A DNA stretch of 64,000 bases from Oscillospiraceae bacterium. GTDB lineage: Bacteria; Bacillota; Clostridia; Oscillospirales; CAG-272. The DNA lies in assembly GCA_015063385.1 (NCBI GenBank), contig SVUG01000001.1:138201-202200 (forward strand). Reading direction: 5' to 3'. Each line of letters opens with the position of its first letter. Within the stretch, counting starts at the first letter, position 1. Made by a program: the position numbers and the translations under genes. The notes beneath the pieces are model-generated. The model was not told the origin of the DNA. It made no database searches and saw nothing but the letters and a program-made list of their open reading frames with translations. Below are positions 1 to 9,743 of the stretch, piece by piece.

Positions 1-413
1 CCGTCCTCGGTGACAGCCATAGTGCTGTGACCGTTGAGCTCAACGAGCTCAAGCACGTCTGCAAGCGTATTATCGGGAGTGAGGTTGGAGTCGCTGACAA
101 CAAAGCCTGCCTTGTAATTTTTTACCCTTGCAACCATAGCCGCCTGGTCCTCTATCGTCTGATTGCCGTAAATGAAGGATATACCACCCTCTTTGGCAAG
201 AGCGATAGCCATGGTGTCGTTGGAAACAGATTGCATAATAGCCGAAACCATAGGAATATTGAGCTTGAGGGGACATTCCTCCTCGCCCTTTCTGTATTTA
301 ACAAGGGGTGTCTCAAGCGATACGTTCTGCGGAACACATCTCTCGTCGGTGTATCCGGGAACGAGAAGATACTCGCTGAAGGTATGAGAGGGCTCTGTGA
401 AATAGGTTGCCAT
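1..413 (-). CDS. guaB: IMP dehydrogenase, N-terminal part (truncated by window edge)
   Basis: Minus-strand translation [83 protein letters not shown]... matches the IMPDH N-terminus; absent from the ORF track because it runs off the window. Confidence 0.9.
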   Translation of the reverse strand, partial: MATYFTEPSHTFSEYLLVPGYTDERCVPQNVSLETPLVKYRKGEEECPLKLNIPMVSAIMQSVSNDTMAIALAKEGGISFIYGNQTIEDQAAMVARVKNYKAGFVVSDSNLTPDNTLADVLELVELNGHSTMAVTED

Positions 414-450
414 TTTTCTTCCTCACTTTATTTTAATATAATTAGTCAAT

Positions 451-479
451 ATTTTAGCACACGCGCGCGTGCTTGTCAA
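451..479 (-). promoter_or_regulatory. guaB promoter: TTGACA-17-TAAAAT with an alternating GC-rich spacer
   Basis: Minus strand ttgacaagcacgcgcgcgtgtgctaaaat, about 40 bp upstream of the guaB start. Confidence 0.6.
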
Positions 480-504
480 TACTATTTTTCTACAAAAATA
501 ATTC

Positions 505-1185
505 TTATTTTGCGTTGTATTTAATTACCTTTGCCGATACGATTGTAATTGCATCTGCATCGTCTACGAAGCCCATGCTGTTAATTGCGTGACCGTAAAG
601 CGCTTCAGCGATAGCATCAACAACTTCCATGCCCTCGATAACGTGTCCAAATCCTGCATATTTGCCGTCAAGAGATGCCTTTGCAGAATCGTGAAGAGTG
701 ATAAAGAACTGCGAGGTTGCGGAATCAGGGTCGTTTGTGCGCGCCATAGAAATAACGCCTCTCACGTGTGAGATGTTGTTTGCAACGCCGTTTTCATCAA
801 ATTCGCCCTTGATGGCTGGAAGCTTCACACTCTCGTCCTGACCGCCCTGAATAACGAAATCCTTCTGCGCTCTGAATATGGTCGTATCGTCATAGAATCC
901 GCGCCTTACAAGTCTTACAAAGTTTTTTACCGTTATGGGAGCATCCTCCTCGTCGAGCTCAAGCACGATTTTTCCATATCCGCCAAAATCCATCTCAACG
1001 TAGTAGGTTCTGGGAATAGAGGAAATGATTGCTGCGAGTAAAACTCCGATAACTATCACCGCGGTCACAGACCAAATAATTATGTTCTTTTTTGTGTCAG
1101 GACTCATAGAGGGCTTTTCTGCCGCCTTGATGTTTTCTTCACTGAAAGCCTTGTAATTAGAATTTTTTCTTTTAGTTTTGCTCAT
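505..1185 (-). CDS. Membrane-anchored cyclophilin-type peptidyl-prolyl cis-trans isomerase
   Basis: N-terminal TM segment, then IVLELDEEDAPITVKNFVRLVRRGFYDDTTIFRAQKDFVIQGGQ...SQFFITLHD; start moved to MSKTKRK. Confidence 0.88.
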   Translation of the reverse strand: MSKTKRKNSNYKAFSEENIKAAEKPSMSPDTKKNIIIWSVTAVIVIGVLLAAIISSIPRTYYVEMDFGGYGKIVLELDEEDAPITVKNFVRLVRRGFYDDTTIFRAQKDFVIQGGQDESVKLPAIKGEFDENGVANNISHVRGVISMARTNDPDSATSQFFITLHDSAKASLDGKYAGFGHVIEGMEVVDAIAEALYGHAINSMGFVDDADAITIVSAKVIKYNAK

Positions 1186-1216
1186 TTTGTAAACCTTTCT
1201 TTGCAAACATACCGTT

Positions 1217-2251
1217 TTATAGGTTTTGTGATATAAAAAGCTCAACGGCAGTATATCCTGTGACTCCGCCAAACTTTGCACCGGAGTCTGCTTTTGCCAG
1301 CAACTCCACAATTTTTGACAGGCGCTCTGCGCCGTATCTCTTTGCCGCGTTTATATAAATTTTAAGCTTGTATTCGTTCATTCCGAGCACTGCTTTGATT
1401 TCACCGAGACCGCGTCCCTCTTCAAGAAGATGTGCTACGGCAGTAAGGTCATCAAAGGTCCTGGCAACCATACCCATAGCTGCTATCGGGTCAACTCTCT
1501 TTATTTTCATTTCTTCAAGCGCGAAATACGCCTTTTGCTTGCTGCGCTCAAGAATGGCATTTGAAAGGGCAAAGGTATCGCACTCCGGCGTTGACGAAGC
1601 CACCTCGTTTACGTCGTCTGCCGATACGCTGTCTTTTCCTCTTGCGTGTGCAAGTGCCGACAGCTTCTCCACCTCGTTTGCAAGAACGTCCATAGACCTG
1701 CCCGAGCGGAAAACGAGAGCCTTAACTGTGTCGAGGGTGACACTAATTCCGTGAGCGTCAAAATGCTTTTTCAACCAGGCGTAGAGCTGGTTTTCGGTCG
1801 ATTTATCAAATCTGAGGATATTAAGTCCCTCGCGCTTTGCGAATTTTTTTATAAACGCGCTCGGCTTGTTCTGCGTGCCGAAATCAAGTCCGTCACCGCT
1901 TGCAGTAAAAGCAACTATCGAATAGCTGTGCTCGCGGCAAAGCTCAATCAGCTCATCAAGCTGAGCATGTCCTTGCTCGCGAAGCACGTTAAAATCGGCA
2001 TGCCGCCACTCTATAAGCTTGTAGTCGCTCATCATAGGAGGAGATTTAATTGCCTCGGCTATAGCACCGAAATCAATCTCCTCACCGTCAAAGGTGGGAT
2101 TGTTAAAAACGGCAAATGCGTCGTCGATTCCAACTGCATCGCGCAGCGATTTCAGATAATACCTGACAAGATATTCTTCCTCGCCGGCAAAAATATATAC
2201 TCCCGAAAGCCTACCTGATTTCAGGGCTTCCTTGAAATCGTTTGTATCCAT
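1217..2251 (-). CDS. holA: DNA polymerase III subunit delta
   Basis: SGVYIFAGEEEYLVRYYLKSLRDAV N-terminus and typical length, 344 aa. Confidence 0.88.
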   Translation of the reverse strand: MDTNDFKEALKSGRLSGVYIFAGEEEYLVRYYLKSLRDAVGIDDAFAVFNNPTFDGEEIDFGAIAEAIKSPPMMSDYKLIEWRHADFNVLREQGHAQLDELIELCREHSYSIVAFTASGDGLDFGTQNKPSAFIKKFAKREGLNILRFDKSTENQLYAWLKKHFDAHGISVTLDTVKALVFRSGRSMDVLANEVEKLSALAHARGKDSVSADDVNEVASSTPECDTFALSNAILERSKQKAYFALEEMKIKRVDPIAAMGMVARTFDDLTAVAHLLEEGRGLGEIKAVLGMNEYKLKIYINAAKRYGAERLSKIVELLAKADSGAKFGGVTGYTAVELFISQNL

Positions 2252-2670
2252 ATTTTCATTCTCGCGGATTTTTCCGCGCCGCCAATCTTCATATTATAGA
2301 AAAGGTCTAACGTGCCACCACATTCTGTGAGTGAAGCGCGAATTTTTCTTGTTGTCACCGACGCATCGAACTTGTATGGTGGAATGCTGTAAAGTGAGGA
2401 GTGAGTGACTCCCTCCTTGAAATAAAGCTCGCTCTCTATCGCGCCGGTACGCTTGACTGAGGCTTCCTTGTCCCTGTATTTTATCTCCGAGCTGACGCTT
2501 CCGCCCTCTCCGGATTCGGAATATGTAATTACCGCCTCACCGTCACAATAGCGGAGAAAGCCCTCGCACTCGCTGATGCTTCTCTCGGCATCTCCCTCGG
2601 GAAATCCCGATGCGTCGAGGTTTTCTATAACAGATTCAATTTTTATTTTAACCTCGTTGATTACGGTCAC
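2221..2670 (-). CDS. DUF1934 (YwiB-like) beta-barrel protein
   Basis: 149 aa; ITYSESGEGGSVSSEIKYRDKEASVKRTGAIESELYFKEG...YSIPPYKFDASVTTRKI pattern. Confidence 0.7.
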   Translation of the reverse strand: MTVINEVKIKIESVIENLDASGFPEGDAERSISECEGFLRYCDGEAVITYSESGEGGSVSSEIKYRDKEASVKRTGAIESELYFKEGVTHSSLYSIPPYKFDASVTTRKIRASLTECGGTLDLFYNMKIGGAEKSARMKIWIQTISRKP

Positions 2671-2752
2671 TGCGGCAGCTCCTTTCGATTACCTTACGGC
2701 TATATTATACAAAAAGACAAAAACGGAAGGTCATCCCGTTTTTGTCGTAAAT

Positions 2753-3187
2753 TTATCTGAATGCTTTCTTTCTCTGGTTATACTCGCTTCTGGGGTTAAT
2801 GAACTCGCGCCAATCGAAGCTGCCTGCCTGAAGTGCGGTGACGAGAACCTCTGCGGTCGCAATGTTGGTTGCAAGCGGAATGTTGTTAACGTCGCAAAGT
2901 CTGAACAGGTCGAGCGCTGCCTCCGAGGGTTCTTTTGCTCTCTCTGTGCTTCTGAAATAGAATACGAGGTCTATTTCATTGTAGGAGATTCTGGAGTTAA
3001 TCTGCTCCGTACCGCCTGACGAGCCGGGCATATAGGTCTCGATTTCGAGTCCGGTAGCCTCTGCAATATATCTGCCGGTTGCGTGTGTTGCGCAAAGGTG
3101 GTGCTGGCTGAGAATACCGCAATATGCGATACAGAATTGTGCCATAAGCTCTTTTTTATTGTCATCAGCGATAATTGCGATTTCCAT
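2753..3187 (-). CDS. mgsA: Methylglyoxal synthase
   Basis: MEIAIIADDNKKELMAQFC...HATGRYI...PGSSGGTEQINSRI...DLVFYFRS...PLATNIATAEVL. Confidence 0.9.
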   Translation of the reverse strand: MEIAIIADDNKKELMAQFCIAYCGILSQHHLCATHATGRYIAEATGLEIETYMPGSSGGTEQINSRISYNEIDLVFYFRSTERAKEPSEAALDLFRLCDVNNIPLATNIATAEVLVTALQAGSFDWREFINPRSEYNQRKKAFR

Positions 3188-3440
3188 TTTAGCTCTCCTA
3201 TCCAAGTTATAACACTAAAGGCAGATTTTTGCAATTATTATAACATTATTTGACTAATTTGTCAATGATTATGCAAAGATTTCATAATAAAAAATATTTA
3301 TTTTAATAACGCATGATTAAATGTGCTTAAAAAAACGGTAAAAAACAGAAAAAATATTATTTTTTGCGTTTGGGGATTGATAAATTGAAAAATATGGTGT
3401 ATAATAATCCTGCTAAAATTTTACGCAAGGGAAAAAGACT

Positions 3441-4505
3441 ATGAAAGAGTTTAAAAGAATCGGTGTACTCACCTCCGGCGGTGATGCGCCCGGAATGAAT
3501 GCAGCGGTCAGAGCTGTATGTCGCACCGCACTTACGCGCGGCGTTGAGGTTATGGCTATATATCGCGGATATTCGGGACTTATAGAGGGTGATATTAAGC
3601 CTCTTGAAATAAGAGATGTTTCTAATATAATTAACAAGGGCGGAACAATACTTTATTCAGACCGCTGCCCCGAGTTCAAGACCAAGGAGGGCAGAGCGAA
3701 AGCTATTGATAACTGCCGCCGATTTGGAATTGACGGTATAGTGGTAATCGGCGGTGACGGCACTTTCCAGGGAGCAACCAAGCTTACCGAGGAGGGCGTT
3801 CCTTGTATCGGAATTCCCGCAACTATAGACAACGACATCACCTCTACCGATAATACCATTGGCTTTGACACTGCTATGAACACGGTTATCGAGCTTGTTG
3901 ATAAGCTCCGTGATACCTGTGAGTCGCACGCAAGATGCAACGTTGTAGAGGTTATGGGACGAGGCGCGGGAGATATTGCCCTTAATACCGCAATAGCATC
4001 AGGAGCTACCGCGGTAGTCGTTCCTGAATTTCCTCACGATGACAACTCCATTTGCAAGAGAATTAAAAAAGCAAGGGAGCTCGGCAAGCGCAACTTTATA
4101 GTTATCGTTTCCGAGGGAGTCGGACACGAGTACGCTCCTGCTCTGGCACAGAAGATTCAGGAAGAAACGGGAGTTGAAACTAAATTCGCTCGTCTTGCTC
4201 ATATTGTAAGAGGCGGCAATCCTACACTCGCTGACAGAATTCTCGCTTCCAAAATGGGCGTTTACGCCGTAGAGGAGCTGCTTCGCGGCAATTCCAACAA
4301 GGTTATCTGCGAGCGCAACGGAGATATTTGCGCAGTAAGCATCAATTATTCACACGTCCTTGACGCTATGTATAAGGATAAGCTCAAGGAGGGCGAGCTC
4401 GAGAGCATTACCGCCGAGGAGCTTGAGATTATGAAGGCGGAAATCGAGGAAAAGAAGAGCGAGCTTCTCGCCCTCTACACAGTAGAAAACAAAATTAATC
4501 TTTAA
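3441..4505 (+). CDS. pfkA: ATP-dependent 6-phosphofructokinase
   Basis: GVLTSGGDAPGMNAAVRAVCR, IGGDGTFQGA, GIPATIDNDITSTDNTIGFDTA. Confidence 0.95.
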   Translation: MKEFKRIGVLTSGGDAPGMNAAVRAVCRTALTRGVEVMAIYRGYSGLIEGDIKPLEIRDVSNIINKGGTILYSDRCPEFKTKEGRAKAIDNCRRFGIDGIVVIGGDGTFQGATKLTEEGVPCIGIPATIDNDITSTDNTIGFDTAMNTVIELVDKLRDTCESHARCNVVEVMGRGAGDIALNTAIASGATAVVVPEFPHDDNSICKRIKKARELGKRNFIVIVSEGVGHEYAPALAQKIQEETGVETKFARLAHIVRGGNPTLADRILASKMGVYAVEELLRGNSNKVICERNGDICAVSINYSHVLDAMYKDKLKEGELESITAEELEIMKAEIEEKKSELLALYTVENKINL

Positions 4506-4506
4506 T

Positions 4507-4556
4507 AAAAAACACCGTATTTTGACAAGTAAAGTTTGCAAAATACGGTGTTTTTC
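4507..4556. terminator. Bidirectional intrinsic terminator between convergent genes
   Basis: aacaccgtattttg...caaaatacggtgtttttc inverted repeat flanked by A/T tracts. Confidence 0.85.
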
Positions 4557-4561
4557 GTCTT

Positions 4562-5095
4562 TTACCCTTGCATCAGACGCTCAAAGCAGGAGGTGCTGTC
4601 CTCTGGAGAATCAAACCTGACACCAAGGATTTTTATAAACCTCGCATAGTCGTAGTCATAGGTGGAAAGCGGTCTTGCATAAGCGTTATCCGTCTGTGCG
4701 GCAACCAGCAAATCCTCTCCGTCAAACCCTACAACAAGCAGTGTGTGATAATACCCCTCCTCCTCACGACCGAGTTGAATTACGTCACCTATTTCAAGCT
4801 CGTCTGAGTTGGCTACTCTGCCGAATGGACCGACACCTGCGTTTTCTATAATAAAATTGTAGAAAAATTCAACTCCCGTCCAAGACGGTGAGCGGTCGTC
4901 GAGCGAGATAAAATACCACCCGAAAGTGGGGGTATAATTCATTTCACAGCTTCCTGCGTAGATTGATTGGGATACGAAATTCGTGCAGTTTCCGCCAATT
5001 CCTGCAAAATTACCGAACAGGGAATTTTGGGAAAACGCGTACTTTTTGGCATAAGCAACCGCATTTTCCCTCACATATGGTTTTATTACAAGCAT
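4562..5095 (-). CDS. Amidase-domain (amidase_6-like) protein
   Basis: YVRENAVAYAKKYAFSQNSLFGNFAGIGGNCTNFVSQSIYAG...W; typical CTNFVSQ motif. Confidence 0.75.
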   Translation of the reverse strand: MLVIKPYVRENAVAYAKKYAFSQNSLFGNFAGIGGNCTNFVSQSIYAGSCEMNYTPTFGWYFISLDDRSPSWTGVEFFYNFIIENAGVGPFGRVANSDELEIGDVIQLGREEEGYYHTLLVVGFDGEDLLVAAQTDNAYARPLSTYDYDYARFIKILGVRFDSPEDSTSCFERLMQG

Positions 5096-5234
5096 TTTAC
5101 CTCCAAAATGTACAGTATACACAGTAATATTTTACGAAATTATCTGCTATTTAGTGAAAAAATATCTTGAATTTTCATTTATATATGGTGTATAATTATT
5201 ATATTCTAAAATCTTTAAGTACGGAGGATTTCTT

Positions 5235-6215
5235 ATGAACTCGAACGTAAGACCCGATTCCATGCAGCGAATTACCACCAAGGAGCTTGCAGATGCATTT
5301 ATATCAGAGCAAGTTGCTCTTATAAGAAAGCAGGTTGGCGATGGAAAAGTGCTTCTTGCACTTTCAGGAGGAGTTGACTCCTCGGTTGTTGCTGCGCTTC
5401 TTATCAAGGCGATAGGCAAGCAGCTCGTTTGCGTGCACGTTAACCACGGCCTTATGCGTAAGGGTGAGTCGGAGCAAGTAATTGAGGTGTTTGGCAAGGA
5501 GCTTGACGCTAATCTTATCTACGTTGATGCGACTGACCGTTTCCTTAATCTTTTGGACGGTGTTTGTGAGCCCGAGAAGAAGAGAAAAATTATCGGCGGT
5601 GAGTTCATTAAGGTCTTTGACGAGGAGGCTTCTAAGCTTTCGGGCATCGGATATCTTGCACAGGGTACTATCTACCCCGATATTCTTGAGTCCGACGGCG
5701 TAAAGGCGCATCACAACGTTGGCGGTCTTCCCGAGGAGATGCAGTTTGAGCTTGTTGAGCCTGTAAAGCTGCTTTACAAGGATGAGGTAAGAGTAGTCGG
5801 CGAGGCCCTCGGACTTCCGCACGCTATGGTGTACCGTCAGCCGTTCCCCGGACCCGGCCTTGGCGTAAGATGCCTTGGTGCAATCACCCGTGACAGACTT
5901 GCAGCACTTCGCGAGGCAGATGCAATTCTCCGTGAGGAGTTTGACAACGCAAACCTTGCAGGCAAGGTTTGGCAGTACTTCATTGCAGTGCCTGATTTCA
6001 AGAGCGTAGGCGTAAAGGACGGCAAGCGCTACGAGGGCTGGCCTGCAATTATCCGTGCCGTGAATACTACCGATGCAATGAGTGCTACCATAGAGGAGAT
6101 ACCTTACGCCGTTCTTCACAAAATAACCGACCGTATTACCGCAGAGGTTGACGGCATCAACCGCGTGCTGTATGATTTGACACCTAAGCCCATCGGCACA
6201 ATCGAGTGGGAATAA
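5235..6215 (+). CDS. guaA: GMP synthase, ATP pyrophosphatase subunit only (no glutamine amidotransferase domain)
   Basis: LLALSGGVDSSVVAALL PP-loop, complete C-terminal dimerisation domain ending TPKPIGTIEWE; starts just before the ATPPase domain. Confidence 0.9.
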   Translation: MNSNVRPDSMQRITTKELADAFISEQVALIRKQVGDGKVLLALSGGVDSSVVAALLIKAIGKQLVCVHVNHGLMRKGESEQVIEVFGKELDANLIYVDATDRFLNLLDGVCEPEKKRKIIGGEFIKVFDEEASKLSGIGYLAQGTIYPDILESDGVKAHHNVGGLPEEMQFELVEPVKLLYKDEVRVVGEALGLPHAMVYRQPFPGPGLGVRCLGAITRDRLAALREADAILREEFDNANLAGKVWQYFIAVPDFKSVGVKDGKRYEGWPAIIRAVNTTDAMSATIEEIPYAVLHKITDRITAEVDGINRVLYDLTPKPIGTIEWE

Positions 6216-6238
6216 CAAGAAAATAAATAACAATTAGA

Positions 6239-6274
6239 AATCCATCGTGGACGAGAATCTGCGATGGATTTTTT
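6239..6274 (+). terminator. Intrinsic terminator after GMP synthase
   Basis: tccatcg...cgatggattttttg. Confidence 0.8.
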
Positions 6275-6397
6275 GTTATTTGTTATAAAAGATGATTTAA
6301 TAACATTTTAGCAACATTTTATCAAAAAATCAAAAACAAACAGCCGATATAATAAGGTCACAAAAGCAAAAACAAACACAAAGAGAGGCAATTTATT

Positions 6398-6763
6398 ATG
6401 AACAAGAATGATCAGCAGTTTATGGCACAGAAAATCCGTACTCAGTATATGGAAAAGGAATCTACCGAGCTCGACGCGCTCCGCGAGCTGGATGCAAAGG
6501 TAAAGCGTCCTGCAAACGTATTCGCATACGTTTTCGGCAGTATCAGCGCTATTATTATGGGTGCAGGCATGAGCCTCGTCATGACCGACATCGGCGCGAC
6601 TATCGGCATGGAAAATACTATGGTTGCGGGTGTTGTAATCGGACTTTTGGGAATGGTTATGGCAATCGTTAATTACCCGATATATAAGGCTTTTCTCGGC
6701 AGCCGCAAGAATAAGTACGGTGCTGAAATCCTTAAGCTTAGCGAAAAAATAATGAATAATTAA
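6398..6763 (+). CDS. Two-TM hypothetical membrane protein (paralog of 13415-13816)
   Basis: 121 aa with RBS; ELDALRELDAKVKRPANVFAYVFGSISAIIMGAGMSLVMTDIGA aligned to the second copy. Confidence 0.75.
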   Translation: MNKNDQQFMAQKIRTQYMEKESTELDALRELDAKVKRPANVFAYVFGSISAIIMGAGMSLVMTDIGATIGMENTMVAGVVIGLLGMVMAIVNYPIYKAFLGSRKNKYGAEILKLSEKIMNN

Positions 6764-6781
6764 TAAAAGGAGAAAATTACA

Positions 6782-7030
6782 ATGGGAATTAAGGCTTTTT
6801 TTAAGAAAGCGTTCAGCGATATGAAGGAAAGCACCAAGGCACAGCACGAGGTAGATAAGGCAAACTTCGCCGCTGCAAAGGCAGAGGCAAAGGCTAACTT
6901 TGAAGAGGCGAAGATGTCCCCTTCACAGAGACAGGCGAAAATGCAGGAAGAGCGCGAGGCTCAGATTGCAGCTGCTAACGAGCGCAAGGCGGCAGCCGAT
7001 GCACGCATTGATGCGGCAAAGAAAAACTAA
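6782..7030 (+). CDS. Small charged Ala/Lys/Glu-rich hypothetical protein
   Basis: 82 aa, RBS ggagaaa, starts 19 bp after the previous gene. Confidence 0.65.
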   Translation: MGIKAFFKKAFSDMKESTKAQHEVDKANFAAAKAEAKANFEEAKMSPSQRQAKMQEEREAQIAAANERKAAADARIDAAKKN

Positions 7031-7034
7031 AAAA

Positions 7035-7065
7035 ATAAGCGAGACGCAAAAAACGTCTCGCTTAT
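7035..7065 (+). other. Perfect 12-bp hairpin in intergenic region, without U-tract
   Basis: ataagcgagacg caaaaaa cgtctcgcttat. Confidence 0.6.
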
Positions 7066-7086
7066 ACGTGTTAAAAGGAGTTAAAA

Positions 7087-7989
7087 ATGAACGCTATTGA
7101 AATCAGAAATCTTTCAAAAAGCTTTCGCGGAATGTATGCAGTCGACCACTTAAATATGACCGTTCCGCAGGGAGCGATTTATGGCTTCATCGGTGAGAAC
7201 GGTTCGGGCAAATCCACGACCGAAAAGCTCATCTGCGGTCATCTCGTTCCCGACGGGGGAGATATCAAGCTTTTTGGTAGAGACTACACCGACCCCGGTG
7301 TGCGCGTAAGAGTCGGCGCACTAATTGAGAATGCGGGTTGCTTCCCGGGCTCAAGTGTGTATCAGAATCTTATAATGCAATGCATCAATCTCGGAATTGA
7401 GAATGCAGATGAGGAAATCCACCGCGTGCTTGAAATCGTGCGTATGGAGGACAACGCAAACATAAAATTCAAAAGCTGTTCGCTCGGTATGAAGCAGAGA
7501 ATAGGTATTGCTATGGCATTGCTTGGCGACCCCGCGCTTCTTATTCTTGACGAGCCTATTAACGGCCTTGATACCGACGGTATGAGAATTATGCGTGAGA
7601 TTCTTGTGGATATTACGGAAAAATGCGGTTGTACCGTTCTTATTTCCTCGCATTTGCTCGGCGAGCTTGAAAAGATAGCAACACATTACGGTATTATTCG
7701 CCAGGGCAAAATGATTGTGGAAATGAGCGCCGAGGAAATGGATTCAAGAGCGCAGGTGTTTACGTCACTAAAAACAGCCGATATGAACGGCGCGCACGCT
7801 GCTCTTAAGAAGAAATATGCAGACGTCAGAAACGAGGACGGATATATCCGTATTTACGACGTGGACGACGTAGAAGAAATCGTTGCTTTTCTCATAGAAA
7901 ACGGTCACGTGGTAAGCGAAATTAAGAAAAACAAAATTGGCCTTGAGGAATACTATATTGAGCTTATGTCAAAGCAAGGAGGTAAGTAA
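7087..7989 (+). CDS. ABC transporter ATP-binding protein
   Basis: GENGSGKSTT Walker A, CSLGMKQRIGIAMALLGDPALLILDEP. Confidence 0.93.
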   Translation: MNAIEIRNLSKSFRGMYAVDHLNMTVPQGAIYGFIGENGSGKSTTEKLICGHLVPDGGDIKLFGRDYTDPGVRVRVGALIENAGCFPGSSVYQNLIMQCINLGIENADEEIHRVLEIVRMEDNANIKFKSCSLGMKQRIGIAMALLGDPALLILDEPINGLDTDGMRIMREILVDITEKCGCTVLISSHLLGELEKIATHYGIIRQGKMIVEMSAEEMDSRAQVFTSLKTADMNGAHAALKKKYADVRNEDGYIRIYDVDDVEEIVAFLIENGHVVSEIKKNKIGLEEYYIELMSKQGGK

Positions 7990-7991
7990 AA

Positions 7992-8828
7992 ATGACAAAA
8001 GAAATTAAATTTGAATCTCCGAGCTTGGCACAGAGAATCAAGGGTATGCTCGGAGTGGACTTCTATCGTCTATTTCATACTCCGCTATTTTATATTTTCC
8101 TTGCCATCGCTGCAATAATTCCTGCGATGGTATCGGCGATGACCATGATGCCTGGCCCAGACGGCAATACAATGAAGCCGCTTTATTCTAACGTTTGGCA
8201 GATCATTGCCGCCTCGAAATCGCTTTACGTTATTGAGACGATTGCCGATTACGCCAATATGAATATGGTATTTATCTTCGGCGGTATTATGGTGTCCATA
8301 TTTATCGGACACGATTATAAATCGGGCTACGTAAAGCAGCTCTTTACAACCCACGCAAAAAAACAGGATTATATGATATCCAAGAGCCTCGTCTGCGCAT
8401 TTGCGATTGTCTGTATGTGCATTACTTATTTTATTGGCGGTACGGTCGGCGGTCTGCTCGCAGGATATGATACCGACGTGAACGTAGGATCGCTCATTAT
8501 CGCTATTGTTGGAAAAATGGTTATGTCACTCGGTTGGGCAAGCCTCTATACGTTTTTAAACGTTATCTTCAGAAGATATTTCGGTATTTCCGTGGCATCC
8601 TCCTTCTTCTTTGGAACGGGCATTCTCATTATCGGTGCGGCGGCAATAGTTGAAAGCATTAAGCTTCCTACAAGCTTCCTCAACGTTTTTCTCTACGGAG
8701 CGTCGGTAAACGCCAATCTTTCGAGTGGCATAGGTGCTTTGCTGATTTGCGTCGTCGTGTCGGTTGTTTGGGCGATAATTTATAACGTAGCAGGAACGCG
8801 GCTTCTCAATAAGTGCGACGTATATTAA
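7992..8828 (+). CDS. ABC-2 type transporter permease
   Basis: Six-TM-like hydrophobic profile, 2 bp after the ATPase gene. Confidence 0.82.
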   Translation: MTKEIKFESPSLAQRIKGMLGVDFYRLFHTPLFYIFLAIAAIIPAMVSAMTMMPGPDGNTMKPLYSNVWQIIAASKSLYVIETIADYANMNMVFIFGGIMVSIFIGHDYKSGYVKQLFTTHAKKQDYMISKSLVCAFAIVCMCITYFIGGTVGGLLAGYDTDVNVGSLIIAIVGKMVMSLGWASLYTFLNVIFRRYFGISVASSFFFGTGILIIGAAAIVESIKLPTSFLNVFLYGASVNANLSSGIGALLICVVVSVVWAIIYNVAGTRLLNKCDVY

Positions 8829-8841
8829 CGGAGGTCGAAAA

Positions 8842-9741
8842 ATGAATGCAGTTGAAATAAAAAATTTATCGAAAAATTTTGGACAAAAGCAAGCGGTTTG
8901 CGGCCTGAATATGACCGTTCCAATGGGAGCAATATACGGCTTTATAGGCGAAAACGGCTCGGGTAAGTCTACCACGGAGAAGATGATATGCGGTCTGATT
9001 CCCACAAGTGGCGGCTCTATTAAGCTGTACGGCAAGGATTATACAGACGAATCCGTAAGAGCTAAAATGGGTGTTCTTATCGAATCACCCGGTTGCTTCC
9101 CGGGGCTTACAGTTTGGGATAACATGATGCTTCAGGCGGCAAATCTCAGTATCCCAAATGCAGAGCAGGAGGTCATCAAGGTTCTCAAAACGGTCAGAAT
9201 GGAGGGCGCGGCAGGAAACAAGTACAAAAATTGTTCTCTCGGTATGAAGCAAAGAGTCGGTATTGCTATGGCTCTGCTTGGAAACCCCACGCTTCTCGTG
9301 CTTGACGAGCCTCTAAACGGTCTTGATGCCGACGGTATGCGAATTATGCGCGAGGTGTTTACCGATATTATCAAGAACAGACAGCGCAGCATCATCGTTT
9401 CATCGCACCTGCTTGGCGAGCTTCAAAAGGTGGCAACTCACTACGGAATCATCCGTCACGGAAAAATGATTGTGGAAATGACGGCTGACGAGCTCGACTC
9501 AAGCTGCCGTACTTACATTGCACTGAAGGCGCGAGATATGAACCATACCAGACGCACTCTTTCGACTAGATTCGCGCGCGTTGACGAGGATGAATACGGT
9601 TATCTTCGAGTTTATGACGAGGTCAGAAGCGAGGACGTTGTAAAGTATCTTTACGACAACGGCATAGTTGTGACCGAAATTAAAACCGATAAAATAGGAC
9701 TTGAAGAATACTACGTCGATCTTATGAAAGGAGGCAAATAA
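8842..9741 (+). CDS. ABC transporter ATP-binding protein (paralog of 7087-7989)
   Basis: GENGSGKSTTEKMICGL, CSLGMKQRVGIAMALLGNPTLLVLDEPLNGLDADG. Confidence 0.93.
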   Translation: MNAVEIKNLSKNFGQKQAVCGLNMTVPMGAIYGFIGENGSGKSTTEKMICGLIPTSGGSIKLYGKDYTDESVRAKMGVLIESPGCFPGLTVWDNMMLQAANLSIPNAEQEVIKVLKTVRMEGAAGNKYKNCSLGMKQRVGIAMALLGNPTLLVLDEPLNGLDADGMRIMREVFTDIIKNRQRSIIVSSHLLGELQKVATHYGIIRHGKMIVEMTADELDSSCRTYIALKARDMNHTRRTLSTRFARVDEDEYGYLRVYDEVRSEDVVKYLYDNGIVVTEIKTDKIGLEEYYVDLMKGGK

Positions 9742-9743
9742 GA

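Noticed and set aside
414-504. Possible purine riboswitch before guaB
   Set aside because: Leader from the predicted promoter to the start codon is too short and lacks the conserved core.
5364-6233. 289-aa minus-strand ORF opposite GMP synthase
   Set aside because: Antisense to a strongly conserved enzyme.
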